DNA from: Stagonosporopsis chrysanthemi
Taxonomy: Eukaryota; Ascomycota; Dothideomycetes; Pleosporales; Didymellaceae
Reading direction: 5' to 3'
Length of the DNA stretch: 64,000 nt
Assembly (NCBI GenBank): GCA_022560025.1
Contig: JAFISE010000092.1
Coordinates: 62,001-126,000, forward strand
The translations under genes and the position numbers were made by a program. This document shows positions 33,430 to 45,908 of this stretch, piece by piece; position 1 is the first letter of the stretch, and each line of letters begins with the position of its first letter. The notes beneath the pieces are model-generated. The model saw only the letters and a list, made by a program, of their open reading frames with translations, searched no databases and was not told the origin of the DNA.

Positions 33430-34254
33430 AGTCTCAGAAACGTCGGTGACAGGTGTAGCCGGCAGGTTGTCGATGACGGGCGGTTCGGGGGATTTGAACG
33501 CCTTTCTACGAGGCTCTTCGGAAGGGCTGAGTGTGATGTCTGCCTCAGAAGCCTTCCGTTTGTGGACGGTGGGCGGCGTCGTGGTGTAGTTTGAGCCTGT
33601 CCCGCCTGATGACGGAACCAGGCTACCGGTATGAGTGAGTGGTGGGCGATGATAAGCGCTCGCAGGTGCACGCAGGTGGCGTGGCGTAGGTAGTCGAGTG
33701 ACTGGAAGGGTACAAAGTCCCAGTGTATTGGTCAGCGGTTTGCGGGTCACAAGATTCAGAGGATCGTTCGAGAGGTGCGTAGTTGGGGTTGGTGGATGCG
33801 GGCACCCTGGCGTGGTCGTGCACAGACACCCGAATTCGGAAGCGGCGAAGGCGGCGGTGAATTTGTTCGCCGTAGTTGCCTCAAAGTCACGGTGGCGGCC
33901 TACTTTGCAGCTTCTTATGGTATGGACCGTTGCAGTTTTGCTGCTGCCTTTGCAACATTCTCCAAGGTTCGGCAGTATGCAGATTCCAGGCTGAAGGACT
34001 CCAGGGGTCAGACTGCCGGACCGTGCTACTGGTCACACTGCTGTTGCATGTCTCATACTGACATGCACGTACCCGTCCGGACATAATAACGCGTTCCGTG
34101 CAGAGGAAGCCAGCGTCATGAGATCATACTTGAGACACGACATCTAATTCTAAACAAGAGCTACTCGTCAGACTCTGTTCTATCACACATGCCAGTAGCT
34201 TCTACAAGGTGCTTCAGTATTGACGGAAGAATATCCTGTCTGTAGGCCAAACAA
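33430..34254. other. Intergenic region
   Basis: The ligase frame stays open upstream to about 33750, but without a family-like sequence. The remaining bases hold nothing recognisable. Confidence 0.5.
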
Positions 34255-36522
34255 CTACTCAGAGTCCTCGTCTTCTTCACTCTCCTCTTCACTCTCACTC
34301 TCACTTTCTTGCTGCAGGAAATCAACGAGAGATTTCGTCTTTTCCCTGACCTTCTTCAAGTCCTCGCTTTCGCTGCTCTTCTCGTCCTCCCACCATTGGA
34401 TTATCCCCTCCTCTTCAATGGAGTCCAGCTCGACCAGCTTTGTCGCTGCGCTGAGAAGGATAGCATCACCACTCTCTTTGTGACACAGATCAGCCTGCAG
34501 CAAGAGCATAAAATCGACTTGATCAGCCTTGTCAGACTGGTTCTTGTCAAATATTGCACGGTCGATGAGTTCTTTGTGCTGCGCAAAGACACTAGCGACA
34601 GCAACCTTAATTGAGTCGCCAGATTTGATGAGCTGGTGGATGCGCTTGACAAACGAAGTGGCGACAGCGCGACGCACTTGATGGTCTGAGGCATTCGTAC
34701 TCATGCGCAAGGCTGTGAGCTCAAGCTGGATGTTGGCAGACTCGTGGCCTTCCACGAGCGAATCGTAAATGCTGGCAGAAGCATCGTGGTCGAAGTTTGC
34801 GGCGTGTTGACTGTCTTGAGAGCCAACCGAGAGGAAGCTGCCTGATGCCTCGTGCCGTACCTCATAGTCGTCAGCCTCTGAGTCGGAATTCAACGTTGAT
34901 ATCGATTCCTGAGATAGGTTTGCAAGGTTGTACACTGGATTGGTTAGCTGATGACGCATCGTTTTGCTGCATGAGCACATACGTGGGCCTGAGGTGATGA
35001 GACTGTCGACAATCTCGTCCTCATCCTCTTCGTCCGAGTCGTGAAATTCGAATCCATCTCCACCCTTGCCGACTATCTCAAGATCCGGATCACCTCTGAC
35101 GAGTTCTTCGTCGTTCTCTCTTCTCCTCTTGGCGCGTGTGATTCTGTGCTCTCCGCGAATTGTCTTGCCTTCACCGATGGCTACACCATATGAGATGAGT
35201 GCACCCTCTTCGATGGTGCATTTCCGCCCAATGGAAGCCTCATTCGCGATGACCGATTTCTTGACGACGCTTCCATCCCCAACACTCGCATAATCCCACA
35301 GGTACGCGCCATCGATCTTAACATTCCGACCGATCTGGCAATGTCGCCCTATAATGCTGTTGGTGATAACACTGCCGTCTCCGATGCTAGTACCCCGCCC
35401 AATAACGGTTTTCGAGTTGATGACGCAATCGCGTGCCAGAATCACACCCTCCTCTTTGTATATGTTGCCCTTCTGAAGCCTGTAAGATTGTCCCTGTACG
35501 AGATTGCTGTCGGGGCACAGGGGATATGCCCAGCGCGACACAATATCCTTACTGACCGAGTCGTATGCGTGGAGGTTCCGTACTCGGGCCGCGTAGTGAT
35601 CAGAGATGATGTGGGTGTGGAACGTCTTGCCGTTCAGTTCGTAGTCCTTGAGCACACTGTGTAGGAACCCTTTCCTAGGGGCTTGGAAATCAAAGTTATC
35701 GCTCCACAGTGCGAGTACGTCTGGTGTGCAGATGTCGATACCGCAGTCAATCAGATCCTGCCGGATTTCGAGTTCCTGGTGGCCAGACAACAAATCAGGG
35801 TCGATTGACAGGAAGTGCGTCTGGTCGCGGTTGGGCATCTGCTCGAAGTGCAGACATCTGTCCTTTTCAGGGTCAATAACGAACACCGGGCTTGTTCCTC
35901 GAGCCTTTGTCCTGTGTGTTGTGCCTGCCTCGCGCAATACCATGGTCATGATTGCATTCTTGTCCTTCACTCTCCTCGCCCTGTGCGCAGCGAGAGCGCC
36001 TTCCAGCGGCAGATTGCTGACAACATCTCCGTAGACCAGGAGAAAGTCGCCAACGAGCAAGCTTCTGCTGTCCAAGTCGCGCATCGCGTCGCCTATTGAG
36101 TGTGATGTCGACTGGATAAGCTCCAACTTGGAGAACGGGGACGATTGCGCGGACCATTTCGAGCGGTTGATGTAATCCTCGACCTGCTGCCTGTGGGCCC
36201 CGCAGTATACGAAGATTTCCTCGACTCCGGCATTTGCAAGGAACTCGAAGGTGTATTCGATTAGCGGGGTGTTCGCAAGGGGTAGTAGACACTGCAAGTT
36301 CGTCAGCACGATACACGATAGACGAGTTCGGGGGGTCTGACCCTCGGGCGCTCAAGTGTGAACGGGCTGAAGCGTGTCTCGAAGGGATCCGCAAGAATCT
36401 AGGTTGTTAGCATTGTACGCGTGTGCGCATGCGAAAGTACGTACGACCGCCTGGAGAGGGTCTTCGCGGTCCTCCTCACCGCTTTTGCCCTTGTCCTGGC
36501 CCTTCTTTGCTTTTGGTGGCAT
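34255..36522 (-). CDS. GCD6: Translation initiation factor eIF2B epsilon subunit
   Basis: Catalytic subunit of eIF2B, which exchanges GDP for GTP on eIF2 in the cytoplasm. Exons: 36445-36522, 36342-36398, 34983-36291, 34255-34934; 707 aa. The first two short exons (MPPKAKKGQ..., ILADPFETRFSPFTLERPR) precede the nucleotidyltransferase-like domain (CLLPLANTPLIEYTFEFL). Left-handed beta-helix hexapeptides follow (TVIGRGTSIGDGSVITNS...IGRKCTIEEG). The C-terminal W2/HEAT domain ends with the acidic-aromatic segment IIQWWEDEKSSESEDL, important in the family for eIF2 contact, then a Glu/Ser tail. Two acidic linkers (DSDEEDEDE and the tail) are present. All junctions keep frame. Confidence 0.96.
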
Positions 36523-37438
36523 CGTCAATTATGCGGTGTATATCGTGTAGTGCTTCAAGATGGCAAAAAGTTTGGCGGAGTCAGCCAGCCTGCCCCACGC
36601 CCCACGTCTTATCGATTCCGCGTCGCGTTCGAACCTAACCACCAAGCCAGCGGAGCTGTCGCTGACTCATAGATGCACAAGGATGGCATAAAAAATCCAG
36701 GAACGAGAGCTTGACCAATTTGATTAGCGCTCTGTGGGGTCATGTTGCGCTGCGTCTTCCCGCAGGTTCGAGGCGCGTCCCACGAGGAAGATCTAGAACA
36801 CTGCCTCTGATGCTTATTGCAACGACAGACCTCACCAGCGCGTAACAATCCCTGTCGGCCGTGAAGCTGCGCCGGACGTGCATTCTGGCCTTGTCATCAT
36901 GACCTTTCAAGCGCTGATGGATATGTGCTCGCGCAGTGGCTTGATATAACTCTGGTGGAGCTGAGGTGCACCACTGGGTAAAATTAAAAGCAACTTCACA
37001 GATACCATTGGTGCACTGTGTGTGACATATTTTGAAATTACTCGGTTTAGGTTCTCTCGTCTGATTGTGAGCTCGAGGCTGTTGTCAGGAAGCTACGACT
37101 TGGTCAAGATCCGCACACTTCCTATGGAATTGCCTGTAGTTACACCTGGACTGCCGATGGTAGGTGTCCTGTCCGTCAACTCCCTTCACACCGAAAAGCA
37201 TACTGTTCCTCGGCCTGCGAAGACCCTTCCAAACCTCTCTGCCGTTGGAGTGGGTTCCAACTCATAGAGCGTTCGGGACTGGGCGTCCTACTTTGCCATC
37301 CTGTCGTATTACACATTCTTCAAATGATCGTTTGCCCGCAGAGAGCTCTTCGCATGCGGAGTGTCAATAACTTTTAAAGACCAGAAATTTGGGCTACGAA
37401 TGGGAGACGCAGTTACCCTCCCCCCCCCCCCACTACTC
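36523..37438. other. Intergenic region between GCD6 and SKN7
   Basis: No gene recognised in about 0.9 kb. A 12-nt poly-C tract at 37420-37431 lies just beyond the SKN7 stop. Confidence 0.5.
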
Positions 37439-39589
37439 TCACCGCGGTCTAGGCTGCATAGGGTGAATCTGCCCTGGTATCTGCGGAGGGAACATCTGCT
37501 GTCGCTTTGCCGGGTTGTTCATATCATCACCTCCCGTGATATCGGATATCTGTCGTCGGTGACCAACCGGAGGAATTTGTTGCTGTTGCTGTCTTGCCTG
37601 CATCGAAATTTGTGGCGAGGCAGTGTAGCCCATGCCAGTTTGCATAGGATTAACTCCGTAAGCACCAGGATGATGTGGCTGCTGTACCTGCAAGCCTTGG
37701 GCATACTCGTCTGTCATATTGCTTCCGACCGGCGAAACGCCGGGTAGCTGGTTTGGTGAATTCCAGTTGCTGACAGTCGCAGGGGATTTGGCCGGCGAGT
37801 CCTCCTCTTTGAGAAGAAGCTGCCTGGGTACTTGAACGGGTTGAGGAGCGGGCATTGCTTCGCCATGAGGCGACGCCTTCTTCAAATGAACGAGATGTTT
37901 CTCGAGCATGTGGAGCAAGCCCTCTTTGGTGAACGGCTTTGGCAAAACGTCGTTCATGCCGTGCTGGAAGTACATTGAAATGTCGTCACTTCTAATGTTC
38001 GATGTCATGGCAATGATTGGCGTGGTGTCGAATTGTCGGATCAAGTGGCAGGCAGAGACTCCGTCCAGGTTTGGCATAATGATATCCATAAGAACCAAGT
38101 CGTACTTAGAGCCAGCATTCATCTTGTTGACCGCCTCAAGTCCATCAAGCTACACAGTATTAGCCATGTGACCACACCAAACATTCCGATCGATCAAAAC
38201 TTACAGCACTGTCGATAGCGCAGTGGAAAGCGTACAGAAACTTGCTTCCAATGCGACGGCAAGTAGGGTCATCTTCAACCAGCAGAATCTGCGGCGGACG
38301 AATCCACCCAGGGTCTGCAAATTGTCCTTTCTTTCTGACCTCTACAGGCTTTGTCTCACTCGTCTCAGGGACCTTAGGTGGCATTGCGTACGGGATGTTG
38401 TTAATATGTTCACTGTACATCGGGTCGATCCCGTTGTTGTGCCCAACAGGGTAGACCAGATTGTCAAGGTTGTCGAGACGCATGGATCCTGTGGACGTGG
38501 CTGAAGGTGGGCCACGGCTGGTGGGCCTGGTACTGCCGCGTAGCATGTCAGGCGGCGGTGTTGTCAGCGTGCCGTTCATCCTCATGGTAATCTCGTTCAT
38601 GTGCTCCAGGTTCCTTGGGTTCAACATCACGTCGGCATTGGTCTCGCTGAGGAGCTTAGAGGCATGCTGCAATGGTGAAGCTGGGTGGTCGTCGTCGTTG
38701 GCTTGTGTTGGGGGATCAGTATTGCCGTTCTGGGCGGCTCCACCATTGAACAGCAGTTTGCTGTTGCGCCTCTGTTGCGAGTCCACGCCGTGCAAGAATG
38801 TCATGACATTCTGCATGACATGCTCGTGATTGACCACAGTCTTCTGAAGGCCAATAACCTCTTGCAACAGCATCGAATGATGAATGCTAAGCTCGTTGTA
38901 ACGTTGCTCGAGCGTGTGCAGCTGTGCCTGTGTTGCCATCAATTGTCCGCTTACCATGTCCATCTGCTGCGAAGGCAGGCCGAGTTCATCGGCGCTTGTC
39001 TGGTTGGGCTTGCGCGGCGCAGGTGCTTTTCTGCGGATGTTGTCGAGCGCGTCCTTGTTGTTCATCTTGAAGTCAGGGTGCTTAAATTCCCACGCCTGCA
39101 AGTTGTTAGTGCAGGGACTGTCAAAAGCTTCTTAGGGGTCACCAACGCCCGGGCCGTACTGCGACTGACCATTCTCCTCGTTGTTGTGTCGCACTTTGTG
39201 AAAATCGTACTTGTTGAGCTGGCGAACAAAACTGGCGAAATTGCTGTGCTTGAAGTGCTTGGGCAGAATGTGTTTTGTAAACTTTTCGTTCTGCGCGACA
39301 ATTAGCCATTTTTTTTTTGGCCCGGCAGAGTCACAACGACGTACTTCCAGCACGACGAAGCTGTCGCCGTCGTTTCCCCATCTGACCACACTTTCATCGC
39401 TAGGATTCTCCAACATTCTTGCGCACTTGTTAGCCTGCCCCAATCGAGCTCATCTGGTATCGACGTACTTGTACAGCTTGCGAACCTGCAACAACAGTTA
39501 GCAAACAGCACAGCGAAGATATGCGCCTGCGCACGTACAAAGTCACTCGAATTGCTTGAGCCGGAGCCTCCGGCATTGTTGGAGTCCAT
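37439..39589 (-). CDS. SKN7: SKN7-type response regulator with HSF DNA-binding domain
   Basis: Nuclear response regulator of the fungal HOG/oxidative-stress phosphorelay. Exons: 39539-39589, 39469-39485, 39345-39417, 39147-39290, 38205-39095, 37439-38149; 628 aa. The heat-shock-factor-like DNA-binding domain spans the first four exons (FVRKLYKMLENP, KHFKHSNFASFVRQLNKY), and its second exon is only 17 nt. A coiled coil follows (QAQLHTLEQRYNELSIHHSM). The receiver domain has LLVEDDPTCRRIG, the phospho-acceptor Asp in DLVLMDIIMPNLDG, and PKPFTKEGLL with the conserved Lys. The tail is Gln/Pro-rich (MQARQQQQQIPP) and ends in a poly-Pro/Arg segment. It probably receives phosphate from a YPD1-like protein, not in this window. 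Confidence 0.97.
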
Positions 39590-40667
39590 GGCTGCTAGAG
39601 CTGCGCGCGAGGCGTTGCGACCGGGGGACTGGGGTGTCTACTCAGGAGGCAAGTTTCGCAGAATCCTCTTTCTCTTCAAGGGCGCAAGAGCACTTGCGCG
39701 TCGAGGCTTGGGGCGACTAACTCCCCAATGCCTCGTATCGATGGTCGATAAGGAGACTGTAGGCAACCGCAGCGATGAGGGCGGCGCGAGGCTCACGTTG
39801 GGTATAGGAATATGTCAAAAGCCGGGGGGTGTGAGACGGGCGTCCTGATGTCGTAATGCCGCAGCATGGGCGAGCCTGCAGTTAGGCGATAGGGAACTGA
39901 AGGTCGATGGGGGATCTGGGCCTTCGAGAGTAAAAGACTGATGGGCAGGGCTCGTGGCATCTCAGAGCGGGCTCTTTGACACTAGGAATCGCCCTAAAGC
40001 AGGTTGGAGGTGCTAAACAGGAATGCGCGCCCCAGTGCCGCTAGCGCGCCGAGCGCAGTGATGACCGGGATGCGTTCGCGGGTCCTCGAGGGCTTTGGGG
40101 ATGGGACACCAGCATCGCCACGGCTGAAAGAAACGCGCGAAACGCAGCTCGCGCTCTTATACACCGCCGCGGAACGCTTCTCTGGTAGACTACGCGCAGC
40201 ACACTGCCTGATCTCTGGTCGTGCGTATCGGTGACCCGAGGTCTGTAGCGCTGTACCGCGATGCGCGAATCCCAGCTTGGCGTGTGCTATGACGATTCAG
40301 CCAGCGCCGCTGAGCGGCGATCAGCATCAGAAGCAATGCACCTCGAAGGTAGCCCGCATCGGCTTCCCACAGCTGAAGGCCTGCCAGCATGCCTTGTAAG
40401 CCTCGCGTGCTCCGCGGCGCCGCCTCGCCCCCAGTCCTGGTGCTCCCGAAAAGCTGTACACAAGCGCAGCGGGAGGTCGAAGCCCTTGCCTGTCGTGCGC
40501 TCGGACCAATGATAGTCATCACACTAACAGACGTGGCTGGCTCAAACCCGAGGCTTTTCGGCCAATCCCACTTGGGCAAGCAACAGAGCGGCCGCCAACG
40601 ACATCGCATTTTGTACTGGGTACCAAACCTCAGTGATCAAGCCGTGCAAGCCTCTCTCTGAGACATC
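39590..40667. other. Divergent intergenic region SKN7 / peroxiredoxin
   Basis: About 1.1 kb with no supported gene; it must contain the promoters of both SKN7 and the peroxiredoxin gene. In yeast, Skn7 controls several peroxide-defence genes, so the pairing is worth noting, but no binding site was identified by eye. Confidence 0.5.
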
Positions 40668-41623
40668 ATGTTTGCCGCTCGTCAATTGTCCTTAGCGCGT
40701 CCTGCCGCTGGCCGCCGCCTTTTCCACGCAACTGCCCCTACTCTCGTGAAGGTGGGAGACAAGCTTCCCAATGTCGAGCTCATGGAGAACTCGCCTGGCA
40801 ACAAGGTCAACATCGCCGAAGAGCTGAAGACTGGTAAAGGCCTTGTCATTGGTAAGCCACCGAGACCGCCATCCCAAGAGTGTGATGCCGTCGATCTGTT
40901 AGACTAATCGACTGCCGTGTACAGGAGTCCCAGCGGCGTACTCGCCTGCCTGCTCTGAGAACCACATCCCCGGATACATCAACTCTGCCAAACTCAAGGA
41001 TGCTGGAAAGGTCTTTGTTGTTTCTGTCAACGACAGCTTTGTGTAAGTGAACTTAGGCACCTGCTTGTTTTGTATAATTGGACTCAGCACTCCCTCGACT
41101 GCTGAGACAGTCTCAGGTGGGGATGCCGCCCGCTGCACTCCGGTTGATGCAAACGTGACTAGCACACGCAGCGTGAGGCCTCCCCGTGGTCCCTGTCGCG
41201 TAACCTCACCAGCACCTGTCTTATGAGCTGTGTTACCGTCGCCTCATCTGTCAGACATTGAGTTCTTATCACTGACTCCGTATAGCATGAAGGCGTGGGG
41301 CAAGACGCTTGACCCAGCAGGTTCTAGCGGAGTAAGTCATATCAAAATATCCTTGTTCCTATGATTATGAACTAACATCGTTAGATCCGTTTCCTTGCGG
41401 ATCCCAGCTTGGCTTTCACCAAGAGCCTTGATCTCTCTTTTGACGCCGCCTCCATCTTCGGAGGCGACCGTTCCAAGCGCTACGCCCTTGTTATTGAGGA
41501 CGGCGCCGTGAAGGAGGCGCACGTCGAGCCGGACAACACTGGATTGAACGGTATGTTTTTGAATCCCTTCGTGGGCCATTTGCTGACGAGACAATAGTCT
41601 CTGCTGCTGACAAGGTCTTGTGA
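40668..41623 (+). CDS. Peroxiredoxin, PRX5/PMP20-like, probably mitochondrial
   Basis: Thiol peroxidase that reduces hydrogen peroxide and alkyl peroxides. Exons: 40668-40851, 40925-41042, 41286-41331, 41385-41550, 41598-41623; 179 aa. The N-terminus MFAARQLSLARPAAGRRLFHA is Arg-rich and lacks acidic residues, as in a mitochondrial presequence. The core is VKVGDKLPNVEL, the peroxidatic cysteine in YSPACSENHIPGY, and VVSVNDSFVMKAWGK. The C-terminus is short (VSAADKVL). The third intron start (41043) begins a 243-nt intron, long for this window. The divergent neighbour SKN7 is a peroxide-response regulator, which suggests (not proves) shared control. Confidence 0.93.
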
Positions 41624-42353
41624 TTGTCTCCCGAGGTCGTCTGGTTGTGGCTGGCTCTTATCTCAACGAGCTATTGACACGCTGACGCAGGGACCTGTTC
41701 CGTCAAGGAATTACCATACTAAGGTAGATCAACAACAAAAAATCCCCTCTGAGGTGGCATATTCTCGAAGCAAGTCGGCAATTGTTTAAGCCGCGCTAAT
41801 GGCTAGCCATGCTTTGCTAAGCATAATTGCACTCGTCACTAACGGCACTTTTTCACAGCAGCCGATTTCCTGAGTTTTAGTCATCGAGCCTTCCTCGCCG
41901 AGTTCGTCGATAGTTCTTATCCTCTCAACCAAGTGGTCGAGCCAAGCTATGCAGTCCAACCCATAGCTGCTTCGTAGGAGTTGCTCACCCAATTGTTCAA
42001 GTCCAGCGCGCACAACGTATAAAGACCCTTCTGCCCGCATTTATACCCTTCACGGTTCCTGACTAATCATCCATGACACGACGTTCCCAGTGTATCACAG
42101 TTTCCTCTGACCTCACACACAGCACTGGATGAAGACTGTACGGTTACCTGAGGCAGTTTGCCCAGCCCAAGTGTCTTTCACATGCCCTCCGAGACACACA
42201 AAATTTCTAGCACTGGTATACTTGTGTTCGCTGAGAAACGCTAGACTGCATGCAAAAGAACGAACTCACTTTGTCATCAGCCGGCCTTCAGAACAGGGCG
42301 CAATTTGAATAGAGGTTCGGTCTGGCCTAACATTCGTGGACTTATGAAACCAG
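41624..42353. other. Convergent intergenic region
   Basis: No gene recognised; it contains the 3' ends of the peroxiredoxin and formamidase genes. Confidence 0.5.
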
Positions 42354-43909
42354 CTACTTGCTCGCAACAGCACAGCTGCCTAGATCTCGTTTCTCGGCCG
42401 GGACGTGCGGCGAGATGTCAAAGTCGAAGATGTCCATTGGCAAGCCCATCGTCGTGCACGCGTTGGGAATGTCCACAATACCAGCAACATGACCCTGTAC
42501 TGGAGCACAAGACAGCAGGAGGTAGATCTGGTAGTCGCTGTATCCTACGATTCAGTCAGTATTTGACAGCTTCCACTGGATGGGGTGTTGGAAGACTAAT
42601 AGCATACCGTATCGTCTCAAATACTCGATGACCCGCAGGCACGTCTGGCGGTACGCAACCGTTGTGTCCAGGTAGTGCTGCTTGCCATGTTCGTCGACCG
42701 AAAATCCTTCGAAATAAATGTACCTCCCAGGTCCAAAGGCCGGCTCAACAGGACCCGGAATATAAATTGGACTCTTCATATCCAGCTGCTTTACCCCACC
42801 CTTCATGACGGAGAATTTGATCGTGATGACGCCGGCCATCTCAATCGCACCACAGAAAGAGATCTCTCCTGCTAGACATCAGCACTATTCACCCGCGTCA
42901 GACAGAGTCACTTACCATCTCCCTGCGAAAAGTGCAAATCCCCCACACTGAACTTCGCCCCCTTCACATGCACAGGCAGGAACACCTTCGATCCCCTTGA
43001 GAGATTCTTGATATCGCAGTTCCCCCCATGCTCCGGACGTCCTGGAATCGTCCTCGCACCCTCCTTGCCCACCTTCGCTTTCAGTTCCGTATCCGCAGAC
43101 CCAGCATGCACGTTCTTGGGCTGCGGAGGCTCGGCGACAACGCGGTTGTGCGTGTGCGCGCAGGCCTCAATCAACTCGCCTTCGCGCTTGTTCCAGGTCG
43201 CGAGGATGTCGGCAGAGGGTGCGCAGCCCAGGATGCCTGGGTGGATGAGGCCGGCAAAGCGGACACCGGGGATGTGGCGCGAGGAGCAGAAGATGCCTTC
43301 GAAGTCCCAGATGGCTTTGGCACTGTGAGTTGTTAGTGGAGTTTCAGGATAGCTGTGCGTGCTGGCGTCACGGTGACTTATTCGTAGCATCAGACAAAGG
43401 GGGGAAGAAGCAACTCACGGCTCAGGGTAAATCTCGTCCAAGAAGCCACCGCCGTTGTCTTTCGAGAAGATACCCGTGAAGCCCCAAGGCTGATCTTCCC
43501 GAGGCTGGACATCCTGAATCTCCAGTACCAGGACATCGCCCGGCTCAGCGGTCTCGATATCAAAAGGACCAGTCAGGTAGTGGATCTTGGTAAGATCGAC
43601 ATCGCGCACATCATCAGCGCTGTCGTTGTTGCCAATCTGTCCGCCGGTCCAGTCTACACATTCAATCTTGACAACTTCATTGTTTTTAATGGTTCCGATC
43701 GACGGTACTATGGCATATCAGACTACATTTGGCGAAGCGGGAAGGGTAAGGTTTACTGTCGGGGTGCCAGCGATTCTGGAAATCTTTTGTTAGTCTCAGA
43801 GAGATAATTGGTACACAAATGCAAGGTTTCGTACGTGAAGGACATTCTGCTCGGCTGCTGGTGTATCGAGATCGACTTTCGCAGCGTACCTGAGCCCTTG
43901 TTTACCCAT
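42354..43909 (-). CDS. Formamidase/acetamidase (FmdA/AmdA family)
   Basis: Predicted cytosolic amidase that releases ammonia from formamide or short amides and so supports nitrogen use. Exons: 43835-43909, 43757-43775, 43419-43707, 42916-43322, 42608-42868, 42354-42544; 413 aa. The N-terminus MGKQGLRYAAKVDLDTPA leads to a 19-nt exon that supplies NRWHPD, then IPSIGTIKNNEVVKIECVDWTGGQIGNND. Family blocks follow: DFEGIFCSSRHIPGVRFAGLIHPGI, then ARTIPGRPEHGGNCDIKNL, LPVHVKGAKFSVGDLHFSQGDGE, and AYRQTCLRVIEYL. The C-terminal AGIVDIPNACTTMGLPMDIFDFDI is standard for fungal formamidases. Formamide is the more likely substrate than acetamide, by similarity to the fungal group. Confidence 0.93.
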
Positions 43910-44470
43910 TCTGAACAACAAAGCAGCTGAGCAGACGAATGTCAGGATTCAAGGCTCGATCAAAATGCGGGACTGGAAAGCAGCTCAAATTCCACGCTCA
44001 GCAGAAGCAGAGGGGTGCTGCGGTTATAAGGACTCTGGGCCGCGGGGTACATTTGTTCATTGCTATCGCATCCAGATCCACTATCCGCTCCAGTGTTTGT
44101 TCCGAGGAGACATCAGCCGAACATGAGCGTCTCAGCCCGTCTATGTACAAGGAGCCTGATAAGCTTGGTGATAGCTGATAGGGAGTGTTTACGTATCGCC
44201 GGATACAACTGCTGCACACAGCTACTGCTTTGGGCAAGGAGCTTGCCCCGCAAGTGGAGTCAGCGGGGTCAAAGCCACAACTCTCAATTCCCATGTACAT
44301 CATCATGCAGCAGCCCTAACGGTTCAATAGCGGGCACGCTTGTCGAAGAGACGCCAACTGTGCTTGATACGGCTTCTGTCACCGCACCCGTGCGATTGGG
44401 TAGTAGAATCGCTGCCTTGTTTAACCCATTCCTCATCCCCAACAGCTTCCTATTTGGTGATAGACAGTGT
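43910..44470. other. Intergenic region
   Basis: Between the formamidase start and the UsgS-like stop; no gene recognised. It presumably holds the formamidase promoter; GATA-factor sites were not assessed. Confidence 0.45.
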
Positions 44471-45908
44471 TCAGCTGAACGTCTTTCGCGGCGTTTGACG
44501 GACATCTGACTTGGATGCGGGCTTGTGCATGTTAATGTTGTAAGCATCCATGTGCTGCCATGGCAGCTCTAGGAATTCGTGCTTATTCTTCCAACGAAGC
44601 GAGTCCTCCTTAAACTTCTCAGCCTCGTTAGGTGGCAGAGGAGGCTCGGTAACTTTGGTGATCAAGTATGCTGTCGACGCCTCGGCCAAACCGTAGATCA
44701 GGACACCGAAGAGTGGGATCTTGACGAGAGCGTAGAAACCGAGCCCGAAGCCAAACAGGACGCCAGCGCGATCCTTGAACCACAGCTTCTTTTGGTCTTT
44801 ATTGTAGCGAACGCGCGCGAAATATGGCTCAAGCTGTCAAAGTTAGCGCAGCTCTGTAGTGACGTGGGCCTGTCACGTACCAGTTCACGCATAAGCGTGC
44901 GAGAGGAGAAGTACGCCTGGAGGAAAGACACCAGGTATCGTCGTGGCAATAGGAGAGAGCCGGCAAAGATAGCAACCGCAGGCGGAGCCCCAACTGCCTT
45001 GTTGAAAGTGTAAAAACTGGCGGCTGGCAAGACAAATTTGCCTACGTACGGTAGGTACGACAGAGCCAATACAGCCAACGAGATGCCAGCCTTTCGACCC
45101 TGCTTGACAGCCAAAACGATGACAGTATCCTTGATCGATCTCTTCTTCTCATTGGGGTTCTTCGGCGCCTGGGTGGGGTATTTTTCGAGGTTCTCGGCGT
45201 ACATCGCGCGCAGGTTGTGCGGGTCTTCGGACTTGTGTTTCTCTACGTAGGTGTGGTCTACCCATCGAAGGGAGTCCATGAACCTGCCCAATATGTAAGT
45301 CTCTTGATACACCGCGCAGTTGCATTGCTTACATTCTGTCCAAGGTGGGTGTGACATAACGCATCATGGTCATGAGGAAGAAAGGTACCTGAAGGACCGT
45401 GTGCTCGAGGAAATGCAGCCCATCTATTATACTATCGTCCCAGGTAACATCGCTCATGTCGATGGCCAGTGAGGCGATCCATATCAGTATTCTGACACCA
45501 ACGATCTGGAGAAGCTTCGTCAGTAACCATGATCATGCTCAAGCGATGCTGGAAAGAGAACGAAGATGTTGGTAGTCAGTGGTCTCCACTGTTCAGCAAG
45601 AGCCAGACGGCGGCTGCATTCTTTCAAACCGCAACCTCATGGCTGCACCTGTGCTCATATAGGTCCTCAGAAGGTGGGGTACACATACAGGTATTGACAC
45701 AAGGACACGAATTGCAACACCAGCAGCTACAGCGAGCGCTGCTTGACGATAATGGTCCGATGTGAAGATGCCTGGATTTTGGAGTGCGCGGTTCACTGCG
45801 AGCACATGTCAGTATTACAAGCAAAATTGTTGTCTGTGAACGCTTCGTACCTCCGACCAGCGTCAACTGAGCACCACGCAGGATGGCATTAGGATCGAAG
45901 TTCGACAT
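44471..45908 (-). CDS. UsgS-like multi-pass membrane protein
   Basis: A fungal membrane protein like those annotated as transmembrane protein UsgS; biochemical role unknown. Exons: 45851-45908, 45689-45795, 45333-45505, 44881-45283, 44471-44833; 367 aa. The start MSNFDPNAILRGAQLTLVG is typical. Likely membrane segments are AALAVAAGVAIRVLVSIP plus VGVRILIWIASLAIDM near residues 35-70, VLQVPFFLMTMMRYV, ISLAVLALSYLPYVGKF, a segment in APPAVAIFAGSLLLP, and FGFGLGFYALVKIPLFG with the YGLAEASTAYLI end. RRYLVSFLQAYFSSRTLMREL is the conserved soluble block. It is divergent from INP1, sharing about 500 bp. Confidence 0.85.
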
